A stretch of 9,285 bases of DNA from Ignavibacteriales bacterium (GCA_027080245.1 JALWSN010000037.1:1-9285); one strand, 5' to 3'. Positions 1 to 6,451 are shown, counted from the first letter of the stretch. Program-made: numbers and translations. The notes: generated from the sequence alone by a model not told the origin.

Positions 1-1
1 G

Positions 2-52
2 AGTAAGGTTGAGGTTGAGGTTGAGAGAGAAGGGATTCGGAACGCTGTGTAA
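2..52 (+). CDS. possible C-terminal tail of an upstream gene
   Basis: The frame beginning at base 2 is open from the window edge to a TAA at 50-52 and would encode a short acidic tail ending VEREGIRNAV. Frame 3 is also open, to a TAA at 78-80, so the choice is not secure. Both peptides reflect the GGTTGA hexamer repeat rather than any recognisable domain. The stretch may equally be non-coding spacer before trxB. Confidence 0.15.
   Translation, partial: SKVEVEVEREGIRNAV
7..24. repeat. GGTTGA hexamer, three tandem copies
   Basis: Three perfect head-to-tail copies of GGTTGA lie at 7-12, 13-18 and 19-24, followed by a degenerate GAGAGA tail. The hexamer keeps a reading frame, so it could lie in the end of an upstream gene, but it could also be a simple-sequence tract upstream of trxB. 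The array may extend beyond the window edge. Confidence 0.55.
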
Positions 53-117
53 GGAAGGAAAAGCGCGCGTTAAGTTTTAATTAAATTAAAAATGAATTAA
101 AAAACGGAGATAAAAAA

Positions 118-1068
118 ATGGCAGAAAAACACCACAAAATAATTGTAATAGGTTCAGGTCCGGCTGGGTTAACTTCGGCGTTGTACACGGCAAGAGCTAA
201 TTTAGAGCCTATTGTTTTCGAGGGGATGGAACCCGGCGGACAGTTGACAATAACTACGGAAGTGGAAAATTTCCCCGGTTTTGAAGAAGGCATTCAAGGA
301 CCGGAGTTAATGGACAAGATGCGTAAGCAAGCCTGTAAATTCGGGGCGGTTTGCGAGTTTAAGGAAGTGACAAAAGTCAATTTTTCACAACGTCCCTTTG
401 TAGTTGTTGCGGAAGAAGAAGAGCACACTGCGGATGCCGTAATAATTGCCACGGGCGCGTCGGCTCGGTGGTTGAACATCCCGAGCGAAAAAGTTTACCG
501 AGGTTTCGGAATTTCCGCTTGCGCCACATGCGACGGATTTTTCTACAAAGATCAAAAAGTAATTGTAGTTGGCGGAGGAGACACCGCAATGGAGGAAGCG
601 CTTTACTTGACTAATTTCGCTTCCGAGGTTACAATCGTTCACCGTCGCGAAGGTTTTCGCGCTTCCAAAATAATGCTGGAGCGGGCAAAGAAAAATCCCA
701 AAATAAAATTTTTGGTAAACAGAGTAATTAAAGAATATCTCGGCACGGAAGTAATGGGTAACAAGCGTTTAACGGGCGTCTTGCTCGAAAACACAAAAGA
801 CGGTTCCACCGAGAAGGTAGAAATAGACGGCGTTTTTGTAGCAATTGGTCACAAACCTAATACCGACGTTTTTAAGGATTGGCTTGACATGGACGAAACG
901 GGCTATTTGATTGTTCAGCCGGGTTCAACTAAGACCAATATTGAAGGCGTGTTTGCGGCGGGCGACGTCGCGGACAAAGTGTACCGCCAAGCTATTACGG
1001 CGGCGGGAACTGGTTGCATGGCGGCAATCGAAGCTCAACGTTACTTGGAGGAAAAAGGGCTTGTTTAA
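118..1068 (+). CDS. trxB: thioredoxin reductase (NADPH), TrxB
   Basis: This is a 316 aa low-molecular-weight flavoprotein. It uses NADPH to reduce the active-site disulfide of thioredoxin in the cytoplasm, via FAD and a redox-active Cys pair. Visible motifs in order are the FAD-binding GSGPAG (12-17), a GGQL segment (40-43), an ATGA segment (111-114), the redox-active CATC (135-138), the NADPH-binding GGGDTA (152-157) with HRR (175-177) typical of NADPH rather than NADH preference, the second FAD motif GVFAAGDV (277-284), and RQAITAAGTG (290-299). Length and motif order match the normal bacterial enzyme. The ATG is set by GGAGA at 106-110 with 7 nt spacing and by the family's usual N-terminus. 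It stands alone, because a strong terminator follows within 35 nt of the stop and the next gene is convergent. Confidence 0.97.
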   Translation: MAEKHHKIIVIGSGPAGLTSALYTARANLEPIVFEGMEPGGQLTITTEVENFPGFEEGIQGPELMDKMRKQACKFGAVCEFKEVTKVNFSQRPFVVVAEEEEHTADAVIIATGASARWLNIPSEKVYRGFGISACATCDGFFYKDQKVIVVGGGDTAMEEALYLTNFASEVTIVHRREGFRASKIMLERAKKNPKIKFLVNRVIKEYLGTEVMGNKRLTGVLLENTKDGSTEKVEIDGVFVAIGHKPNTDVFKDWLDMDETGYLIVQPGSTKTNIEGVFAAGDVADKVYRQAITAAGTGCMAAIEAQRYLEEKGLV

Positions 1069-1100
1069 TCTTTGCGGTTGAACTTGCTTAAATAAACTTA

Positions 1101-1125
1101 CCCCCTTCGTTCGAAGGGGGTTTTT
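1101..1125. terminator. intrinsic terminator downstream of trxB
   Basis: CCCCCTTC (1101-1108) pairs perfectly with GAAGGGGG (1113-1120) around a GTTC loop. TTTTTATTT follows at 1121-1129. An A-rich stretch precedes the stem (AAATAAA, 1090-1096), so the hairpin may also work, less well, for the convergent gene ending at 1183. It sits about 33 nt after the trxB stop. Confidence 0.9.
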
Positions 1126-1182
1126 ATTTGAGGCTATTCTTTTTTGCATTAGCCACTGATGAGTTTAACGTTCGCAGAGCAT

Positions 1183-1521
1183 TTACATTTCTTTCGATTG
1201 CATTTTCTTTTCAACGAAAACTGCTACGATCATTCCCGCACCCAAGCCAAGCAAAACGAAAAACGGAATCCATTCATCAATTTCCGTAGCAGCCTGAAGT
1301 AAAAATCCAAGCCCCAATCCTATTGCAAAAATCATGGTAATTATTCCAAGTTTTAACAGCGAGTAGGGATTCCTGTTCTTTTTTAACAGTTCAACCATTT
1401 CTTCTTTTGTTAATCCTCTTTCAACAATGCTTTGTTTCAAGCGGAAGTCGAAATAAAAATATGAAATTAAAATTGCGCCCACGACAATGAAAAATATTAT
1501 TGGTACAAAGTTAGCGTCCAT
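1183..1521 (-). CDS. small three-helix membrane protein, DUF6249-like
   Basis: This 112 aa protein has three predicted membrane segments, at about residues 6-25, 56-76 and 86-104. A charged loop between helices 1 and 2 contains the stretch ERGLTKEEMVELLKK. The pattern is one N-terminal helix, a short basic/acidic helix, a K/LGIITMIFAIGLGLGFLL-type Gly-rich helix, a short loop and a last helix. It resembles the small DUF6249-type membrane proteins common in Bacteroidota; that match is from memory of the family's style, not a search. The start is supported by AGAGG at 1527-1531, 5 nt before the ATG. No catalytic residues are visible and the function is unknown. It is convergent with trxB and divergent from ispH across the repeat-rich 1.2 kb gap. 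Confidence 0.8.
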   Translation of the reverse strand: MDANFVPIIFFIVVGAILISYFYFDFRLKQSIVERGLTKEEMVELLKKNRNPYSLLKLGIITMIFAIGLGLGFLLQAATEIDEWIPFFVLLGLGAGMIVAVFVEKKMQSKEM

Positions 1522-1807
1522 TTGAGCCTCTGTTTTTTTTGTTAAAAATTCGTTTGTTTTTAAAGACTAATATTTACAAAAATGGTTACAGGGTTTTTTG
1601 ATCTTTGTGAAAAATTATTATTGAACGCACTTATGTCCCAAAATATTTTTTTGATTACTAAAAAAAGCGAAAATCTTTTATTTAGGAGACTTTTTTCAAA
1701 TTTCCTCAAACAATCCCTTAAAATTATTTCGATACGTCATTTTGTTTTTCAAAACAATTGGAAAAATTTTTGCTGTTCAATTTGAATAGATGAATTCTAA
1801 GAATTGT

Positions 1808-2021
1808 AATCAGCGCTCTTTAAATCAATGCAATCTCAGTCAGGGTTCTCTCCCACCCCATCCAATTAACACTAGTGCAAATATTGAGTTACATAAGTCC
1901 CTAGGGATTTGGGATGGGGTGGTTGGTTGCAAATAGAATTTTTTAGAAAGAGTTTTTGTCCAAAATGGATTCTCATTCAATTTATTTTGGACAGATGTGA
2001 TTGCTTTTCAAAGAACTCTAC
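1808..2021. repeat. structured intergenic repeat, copy A
   Basis: This is the first of two diverged direct copies. It begins with AATCAGCGC and ends near AACTCTA. By eye about 70% of the first 53 bases match copy B at an offset of 533, and 30 of 38 bases match over 1961-1998 at offset 534. The middle aligns with small gaps. Inside it, CCACCCCATCC (1853-1863) is the exact reverse complement of GGATGGGGTGG (1912-1922). The 48-nt loop between them contains a perfect palindrome, TCCCTAGGGA (1898-1907). The near-constant offset over about 190 bp argues for a shared origin rather than chance. Confidence 0.7.
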
Positions 2022-2028
2022 CCCCAAA

Positions 2029-2060
2029 CCCCCTTCTCTTGCAAAAAGAAGGGGGCTTTT
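2029..2060 (+). terminator. terminator-like GC-rich hairpin in the repeat region
   Basis: CCCCCTTCT (2029-2037) pairs perfectly with AGAAGGGGG (2047-2055) over a 9-nt loop. CTTTTAAATTGTTT follows, so in the + direction it has terminator form. No + strand gene ends nearby: the closest + gene upstream is trxB, which already has its own terminator. It may be a dispersed hairpin repeat, or it may end an unrecognised transcript from copy A. The stem resembles the trxB terminator stem. Confidence 0.55.
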
Positions 2061-2085
2061 AAATTGTTTCCCAGCTTGAAGTTCT

Positions 2086-2108
2086 CCCTCCTCTTTTCAA
2101 GAGGAGGG
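2086..2108. repeat. perfect 10-bp hairpin, REP-like
   Basis: CCCTCCTCTT (2086-2095) and AAGAGGAGGG (2099-2108) form a perfect stem with a 3-nt TTC loop. The sequence continues into CCGGGGTGGAG. There is no T-tract on either strand, so an intrinsic terminator is unlikely. The palindrome with a short G-rich tail resembles dispersed REP-type intergenic palindromes; a second copy elsewhere in the genome cannot be seen from here. Confidence 0.6.
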
Positions 2109-2127
2109 CCGGGGTGGAGTTGGCGGA

Positions 2128-2157
2128 AAGTCTTAAAGAATAAGTCTTAAGTCGTAA
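2128..2157. repeat. short AAGTCTTAA direct repeats
   Basis: AAGTCTTAA occurs at 2128-2136 and 2142-2150, followed by the overlapping variant AAGTCGTAA at 2149-2157. The unit is nearly palindromic. It leads directly into the AATCTGTG cluster, and the two may be parts of one larger repeat element. Confidence 0.5.
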
Positions 2158-2159
2158 GT

Positions 2160-2240
2160 AATCTGTGTCTAATCTGTGCGAATCTGTGGTTTACTTTTTA
2201 CTACAAATTACTGCGGATTATTTCACAGATTAGCACAGAT
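2160..2240. repeat. AATCTGTG cluster forming an inverted repeat
   Basis: AATCTGTG occurs three times on the + strand (2160-2167, 2171-2178, 2181-2188). It then appears inverted as CACAGATT (2224-2231), followed by the partial CACAGAT (2234-2240). The 17 bases at 2172-2188 are complementary to 2224-2240 with one mismatch, giving a long stem around a 35-nt loop. No direct target-site duplication or transposase is visible. I know similar AATCTGTG-rich segments as intergenic repeats in environmental bacterial genomes, but their function is not established. Confidence 0.7.
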
Positions 2241-2340
2241 GTTTAAAAACAAATTTAAGAGTCATTTCTTTTACAGCAAACAAGCAAGCTTTGATTATTT
2301 TTTGTGAAAGGATTTGGAGTAAATTAGTTTCTAGCCATGA

Positions 2341-2580
2341 AATCAGCGCCCGTTAAATTACTCCAATTTCAATAGTGGTTTTTCCCCACCCCCATTAATA
2401 TTGGTGAAATCATTTGATTGCATTAGTTCTTTCCTTCGGCGAGGGGAATGGTTTGGGTTTGGGTGATTTAAATATTCGGGAATGAACTTTATTTCAAAAT
2501 GCATTGCGATTCAGTTTACTTTGGTTAGATGTATTTCATCGGAAATTTAATTCCCGGCTTTCAAGTTCAAAAACTCTAAC
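2341..2580. repeat. structured intergenic repeat, copy B
   Basis: This is the second diverged copy, in the same orientation as copy A. It has the same AATCAGCGC start, a C-rich arm (2384-2396), a G-rich arm (2447-2465), a CAAAATG...TTTGG...AGATGT block (2495-2532) and an AACTCTA end (2572-2578). About 24 extra bases lie before that end. Its arms can still pair although the bases differ from copy A: CACCC (2387-2391) with GGGTG (2461-2465), and CCATT (2392-2396) with AATGG (2447-2451), with a bulge between. The loop again contains a small inverted segment (TTCC...GGAA, 2431-2447). No coding potential is evident. Confidence 0.65.
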
Positions 2581-2650
2581 AAATATTTTCCTTAAATTAG
2601 CAATTAAATTAAAATAATTATTTAAGCTTAAGCCGCTGCGTAAACAGGTC

Positions 2651-2679
2651 TGGACAGTGGCTAATATTCAGCTTGTATT
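2651..2679 (+). promoter_or_regulatory. possible sigma70-type promoter of ispH
   Basis: TGGACA (2651-2656) matches 5 of 6 bases of the -35 consensus. It is separated by 17 bases from TGTATT (2674-2679), which matches 4 of 6 of the -10 consensus. Transcription would begin near 2686 and give a leader of about 30 nt. The match is modest, and promoters in Bacteroidota-like groups can follow a different consensus, so this is tentative. Confidence 0.3.
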
Positions 2680-2716
2680 TTTAAGAAAAAAGTAGAAAGA
2701 AATAAAAACGCAGACA

Positions 2717-3958
2717 ATGAAGAAATTCGAAATACCGGAATATTTTAAAAGCGGTTTCATTAACAAAATAAAAGAGAAGCGAAATTTACTAGACCCAAGG
2801 CGTAAAGATTTTTCTCCGACGCGATTAAATTTCGACGGAGTAACTATTTACCTCGCGCGGCATTTTGGGTTTTGCTTCGGTGTGCAAAACGCTATTGAAA
2901 TAGCCTACAAAACAATAGAGCAAAATAAGGGCGGAAATATTTATTTACTAAGTGAGATGATTCACAATCCTCTTGTAAATAAAGACTTGGAGGAGAGAGG
3001 GTTGAGGTTTATCCTTAATTCCCGGGGGGAACAGCTTATTGAATGGGGAAAAATTAAAAAAGAGGATATTGTAATTATTCCTGCCTTCGGAGCAAGCCTT
3101 GAAACTGTTGAGCTGCTAAAGAATAAAGGACTGGCTGTTGAACGTTACGAAACAACGTGTCCCTTTGTGGAAAAAGTTTGGAACAAAGCGGTTTTGTTGG
3201 GCGAGCGGGGTTTTACAGTGGTGATTCACGGCAAAGCCAACCACGAGGAAACCAAAGCCACTTTCTCCAGAGCTGTTATTAAAGCGCCATCTGTGGTAGT
3301 AAGGGATATTTGGGAAACGAAAACGCTTGCTAAAATAATTCTCGGAGAAATTCCACCCCAAAAATTTTACGAAATTTTTAAAGGTAAATATTCCGAGGGA
3401 TTCGACGTCGGGAAGCATCTGAGTAAAATTGGAGTTGTGAACCAGACTACAATGTTGGCTGAAGAAACGCAAGCAATTTCCGCTTTGATTAAAAGCACTC
3501 TAGAGCTTAAGTACGGAAAAGAAAACTTGCCCGAACACTTTGCAGACACGCGGGACACGCTTTGTTACGCCACTAACGATAATCAAAACGCTACGGCTAA
3601 GCTGTTGGAGTCGGATGCCGACTTCGGGATTGTAATTGGGGGATACAATAGTTCCAATACTACTCACCTCGTTGAACTGCTCGAAAAGAAATTCAAAATA
3701 TTTTTCATTTCTGATGATTCCAAACTATTGGATAATGGAGGCGTTCTTCACTTCGACGTTAAAACTCGAAAGGAAGTTCTAACAAAAAATTTCCTCGGAA
3801 AGAAGCCCGTTAAACTTGCTATTACAAGCGGAGCTTCGTGTCCCGACTCGGTTGTGGAAAAGGTGATTTTCAAATTGCTAAAAGTTTTAAACGTCGACGT
3901 TTCCCGAATAAAGTTTGACGAGATTTTTAAGACCGAAAAGGAATTTCGCCAAAATTAA
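2717..3958 (+). CDS. ispH: 4-hydroxy-3-methylbut-2-enyl diphosphate reductase, IspH
   Basis: This 413 aa iron-sulfur enzyme carries out the last MEP-pathway step, reducing HMBPP to isopentenyl and dimethylallyl diphosphate in the cytoplasm. The three expected [4Fe-4S] ligands are C53 (GFCFGV), C148 (TTCPFV) and C283 (TLCYATNDNQ). Other family landmarks are H83 in EMIHN, H176 and E178 in HEET, NQTT (242-245), SSN (312-314) and SGAS (371-374). It is longer than the roughly 310-320 aa E. coli type. It has an N-terminal extension of about 40 aa (DPRRKDFSPT) and PAFGAS (122-127) where the short type has an AHG stretch; both fit the plant/cyanobacterial-like long form. The ATG is supported by the conserved N-terminus, not by an SD: none is evident, only A-rich sequence and AACGCA (2707-2712). 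It appears monocistronic and is convergent with the EamA gene. Confidence 0.96.
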   Translation: MKKFEIPEYFKSGFINKIKEKRNLLDPRRKDFSPTRLNFDGVTIYLARHFGFCFGVQNAIEIAYKTIEQNKGGNIYLLSEMIHNPLVNKDLEERGLRFILNSRGEQLIEWGKIKKEDIVIIPAFGASLETVELLKNKGLAVERYETTCPFVEKVWNKAVLLGERGFTVVIHGKANHEETKATFSRAVIKAPSVVVRDIWETKTLAKIILGEIPPQKFYEIFKGKYSEGFDVGKHLSKIGVVNQTTMLAEETQAISALIKSTLELKYGKENLPEHFADTRDTLCYATNDNQNATAKLLESDADFGIVIGGYNSSNTTHLVELLEKKFKIFFISDDSKLLDNGGVLHFDVKTRKEVLTKNFLGKKPVKLAITSGASCPDSVVEKVIFKLLKVLNVDVSRIKFDEIFKTEKEFRQN

Positions 3959-3995
3959 TTCCGTTAAAATACTCAATGCATAAAAAAGCCTGTGG

Positions 3996-4901
3996 TTATT
4001 GACTTTTAACGCTGTAGGTTCGCTTATTGACAATAAGCACGCCCGTTAGAATAATAACCATGCTCAAAATATGTAGCGGAAAAATATTTTCGCCGTCCAG
4101 CGTTCCCCAAAAAAGCGCCATAATCGGAATTAAGTAAGTAACGGTGGAAGCAAAAACTGCCGACGTTATTTGAATCAATCGATTAAATAAAATTAAAGCG
4201 AAGGCGGTTCCGAAAGTGGCGAGGACGAAAATGTACCCTAGCGCCGTTAAAGCTTCCGGCTTGCTAAAAATTTTTACAAAAGTATTTTGAGTAAGAAGGT
4301 AAACTATAGTAATCGGACCAATTGAAAACATTGTAAAAGAAGTTAAAATAACGGTGTTGGTTTCGGGGAAAAATTTCTTAATCATGTTCGAGCTAAAGCC
4401 GTAACAAATTGTGGCGACAATTACTAAAGCGGCGTAATTGTTGAAACTTCCGATTGCGCCTACGCTATTTGTTACGCTTAAAAGAATAGAGCCCGCAAGC
4501 CCGATTAACAATCCCATGGACTGAAACTTTTTAATTTTGGTTCCGAAAAAACTTGCTCCTACAATTAGAGTGAAGATTGGCGTTAAGCTGTTCAATATTC
4601 CCGCCAGCGAACTTGCGAGATGAGTTTCAGCAATGGGGAAAAGGGAAGCTGGTATTAAATTAGCGACTGTGGCAAGCAACAAATACTTTTTCCAGTTGTT
4701 TTTGTAATGCGTTTTGAAATATTTAATGGCAACGGGAAGCAGAGTTAAAAAAGCAATGGAAATTCGTAACGTTCCTACCTCGAGTGGGGTGAAAGCCGTT
4801 AATCCCTTTTTAATTAAAATAAAAGAACTGCCCCAGATAAGCGCAAGAACGGAAAGAAGAACCGCGGGCAAAAAATTTTTTGTTCGTCGCGCGCCGCTCA
4901 T
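3996..4901 (-). CDS. EamA/DMT-family transporter
   Basis: This 301 aa inner-membrane protein has about ten hydrophobic segments arranged as two homologous five-helix EamA halves, at about residues 10-145 and 155-292. First-half signatures are LALIWGSSFILIKKGL (19-34), the E41...R46 segment and LNSLTPIFTLIVGA (103-116). The second half ends in TYLIPIMALFWG (255-266) followed by an acidic DGE. The family exports or exchanges amino acids, nucleotides or other small metabolites; the substrate cannot be deduced here. The ATG lies 3 nt after the stop of the NTPase gene. Its SD, GAGG (4908-4911, spacing 6), lies inside the last codons of that gene, so translation is probably coupled. It is the last gene of the six-gene run, and no strong hairpin terminator is seen after it. 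Confidence 0.92.
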   Translation of the reverse strand: MSGARRTKNFLPAVLLSVLALIWGSSFILIKKGLTAFTPLEVGTLRISIAFLTLLPVAIKYFKTHYKNNWKKYLLLATVANLIPASLFPIAETHLASSLAGILNSLTPIFTLIVGASFFGTKIKKFQSMGLLIGLAGSILLSVTNSVGAIGSFNNYAALVIVATICYGFSSNMIKKFFPETNTVILTSFTMFSIGPITIVYLLTQNTFVKIFSKPEALTALGYIFVLATFGTAFALILFNRLIQITSAVFASTVTYLIPIMALFWGTLDGENIFPLHILSMVIILTGVLIVNKRTYSVKSQ

Positions 4902-4904
4902 CTT

Positions 4905-4911
4905 TCACCTC
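4905..4911 (-). promoter_or_regulatory. SD of the EamA gene overlapping the NTPase stop
   Basis: On the - strand, GAGGTGA combines the SD core GAGG (4908-4911) with the TGA stop (4905-4907) of the NTPase gene. The EamA ATG follows after 3 nt. This arrangement implies translational coupling and matched expression of the two proteins. Confidence 0.75.
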
Positions 4912-5378
4912 AGTTCGTTTAAATCGTAAATAATTTGAGGATTATTTATTTTGAATTTTTCGACGAATTTTTCAATTAACTTTTCTCTGACAACAATCAC
5001 AAATTGTAAATTAAGAGTTAAAATTGAACCGTCGTTCAAAAAAGGCTCAAAACCTTCACCCCTTAATTCCAGAGGACCGTATTCGTCAATAATAACAGGG
5101 CTTTTTGATTCCCGGGTTAACTTTAGCAAAGCGCCACGAGCCCAATCGAACGTTTGCGGATTAAAAACGAATCTACCTACGGAAAGCTTTTCTTTTGACG
5201 TCGAAGCTTCGTTGAACTCGAGCGCTCGTTCTTCCCCGGTTTCCAAATTTATCAAAAAACGTTTGCCGTTTCGAACTGGAGAAGCAAAACCGAAAAGCGT
5301 GCGGCGTTTGGAAAGTTCAATAATAGCGGTGGTTTTGCCGGATTGAAACCCGCCAGTAAAAATTGCTACTTTAGCCAT
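4905..5378 (-). CDS. P-loop nucleoside-triphosphatase, THEP1-like
   Basis: This is a 157 aa soluble NTPase. The Walker A motif is GGFQSGKT (9-16). The Walker B-like stretch VIIDEYGPLEL (95-105) has the acidic pair and G-P-x-E-L ending typical of the THEP1/NTPase_1 and DUF2478-type small NTPases. The segment GFASPVRNGKRFLINLETGE (30-49) parallels their G-x-x-(S/T)-P-x-x-R-x-x-G-K-R region. Members hydrolyse NTPs in vitro; cellular roles are largely unknown. It starts 6 nt after the 339 aa membrane protein and ends 3 nt before the EamA gene, so a role with a membrane partner is plausible (inference). No good SD is seen: ACAGG (5389-5393) is distant and weak, and AACGCA directly abuts the ATG. 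An ECF-type energising ATPase is less likely, since I see no ABC signature (LSGGQ) and the length is too short. Confidence 0.85.
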   Translation of the reverse strand: MAKVAIFTGGFQSGKTTAIIELSKRRTLFGFASPVRNGKRFLINLETGEERALEFNEASTSKEKLSVGRFVFNPQTFDWARGALLKLTRESKSPVIIDEYGPLELRGEGFEPFLNDGSILTLNLQFVIVVREKLIEKFVEKFKINNPQIIYDLNELR

Positions 5379-5384
5379 TGCGTT

Positions 5385-6404
5385 TTAGCCTGTTGTTAGC
5401 GAAAGCACAAGAACGGATTTGACAAACCTATTTAACTTTTTAAGCCCTTTCAATTCGGAATTTGCTTTCCATGAATAATTAACAATGGCGCGGAATTTCG
5501 GAAAGGAAGAAATAATGTCGTTAATTTCTTCAATGTATTGAGTCTCTTTTTTCTTTACAAATTTGTAAATGAATTTGGTTACAATTGGCGAAATAAAAAC
5601 GTACCAGACGAAAGTAATTATTAGCGCACGGAGAATCATTATTAGCATTAACATTGTTTTACTTTGCCAGTCGGCGTTAACGTACGAAAAAATCAAAAGG
5701 AAAAGCAGGAAAACGATAATCAAAATTCCCGAGGGCCTCATTTTAAAACTTTTCTTTTGCTTTCCCTTTTCGGAAAAGCTTGTTTCTTTTAATTCTTTGG
5801 GCAGTTCCTGATGAAATTCGTTTACAATTGCGCCGATGTTAAAAGCCATGTTACCAAAGTAAATTCCTGCGGCTAAATGAATTAGAACGTAAAAAGCAAT
5901 TAACAATTGGCTTAAACTGAAAGAAATTGATTGCAAGTGGAAAACGCTGGACATAATGTAGTTGGTGAAGGAATCGATTGACTCCCACAAAGCAAAACCA
6001 AAAATTATTGTTAAAGTAAATATCCGTTGAAAAGCGGAATAAATCATTGTGGTTAGTCCGAAAAGCAGAGAGGCAATTCGTTTTGAGGGAATAAATTTGT
6101 AAAAAAGAAAGCCCGCCGTTCCATCTACCGCAACGCCAATGTAAGCTGAAAGAGGAGAGTGGGGACTAATGGCGGCTTTAATAATTTCAACTATTGTTGT
6201 AGAACGAAGAATTTCCTTTTTGTTTTTGCTCAAGCAATCAATTAAACTTATTAAGTTTACCGCAATGCCGCTTAAAAATAATCCTTTAAATGGAATTTTG
6301 AAAAAATGTAGCAAACCGCCGAAAGCTCCTTCGGAAAAGGCCCAAACGGCGGTGGTTCTTTCCACTTTTAGCGCGTCTTTAAGTTCAGAACTGCAATTAA
6401 ACAT
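5385..6404 (-). CDS. polytopic membrane protein, ECF-transporter-like
   Basis: This 339 aa inner-membrane protein has no assignment I am certain of. The N-terminal half (about 18-195) contains five to six hydrophobic segments with features of ECF S-components or related proteins: EGAFGGLLHFFKIPFKGLF (25-43), SPHSPLSAYIGVAVDGTAGF (80-99) and a FQRIFTLTIIFGF helix (125-137). A polar, Lys-rich linker (196-222) follows, then a second hydrophobic part (about 224-284) and a basic, amphipathic C-terminal tail (285-339). That tail layout recalls the coupling helices of CbiQ/EcfT-type T-components, so an S-plus-T-like fusion is conceivable (inference only). It lies 47 nt after DUF1761 and 6 nt before the NTPase. 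The ATG is not backed by an SD; AACGCA lies at 6415-6420, 10 nt upstream. An in-frame stop at 6429-6431 limits any 5' extension. Confidence 0.75.
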   Translation of the reverse strand: MFNCSSELKDALKVERTTAVWAFSEGAFGGLLHFFKIPFKGLFLSGIAVNLISLIDCLSKNKKEILRSTTIVEIIKAAISPHSPLSAYIGVAVDGTAGFLFYKFIPSKRIASLLFGLTTMIYSAFQRIFTLTIIFGFALWESIDSFTNYIMSSVFHLQSISFSLSQLLIAFYVLIHLAAGIYFGNMAFNIGAIVNEFHQELPKELKETSFSEKGKQKKSFKMRPSGILIIVFLLFLLIFSYVNADWQSKTMLMLIMILRALIITFVWYVFISPIVTKFIYKFVKKKETQYIEEINDIISSFPKFRAIVNYSWKANSELKGLKKLNRFVKSVLVLSLTTG

Positions 6405-6451
6405 CTTCTTTTTTTGCGTTCCCCCGATTTACGTAATTAAATTATTTTATT

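Larger units (their letters stand above)
1522..2716. other. repeat-rich intergenic region without genes
   Basis: About 1.2 kb separates two divergently transcribed genes. No open frame here has a start signal plus protein-like composition. The first 280 bases (1522-1800) are very AT-rich and carry only an unconvincing 67-codon frame. The rest holds two diverged copies of a structured element, two GC-rich hairpins, AAGTCTTAA direct repeats, an inverted AATCTGTG cluster and a possible ispH promoter, each listed separately. Repeats of this kind more often accumulate between convergent genes, so finding them between two divergent promoters is unusual. Confidence 0.75.

Noticed and set aside
1582..1785. 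67-codon open frame on the + strand in the AT-rich gap.
   Set aside because: It has no SD, a biased F/K/N/L composition from AT-rich DNA, and no recognisable domain. It lies just before the repeats and is most likely a chance frame.
1808..2580. Insertion sequence or MITE flanked by target duplications.
   Set aside because: I find no transposase, no terminal inverted repeats at the ends of the two copies, and no matching short flanking duplications. The copies are direct, not a bounded mobile element.
2622..2631. TTAAGCTTAA palindrome as an operator upstream of ispH.
   Set aside because: A single 10-bp AT-rich palindrome is expected by chance in DNA of this composition, and no second half-site is seen.
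3963..4010. GTTAAAA...TTTTAAC inverted repeat spanning the ispH/EamA convergent gap as a terminator.
   Set aside because: The stem is only 7 bp and AT-rich with a 34-nt loop and no T-tract. One arm lies inside the EamA coding end.
4951..5346. 131-codon + strand frame antisense to the NTPase gene.
   Set aside because: It is a shadow of the real - strand gene, with no start signal and no domain. The Walker motifs on the other strand explain the open frame.
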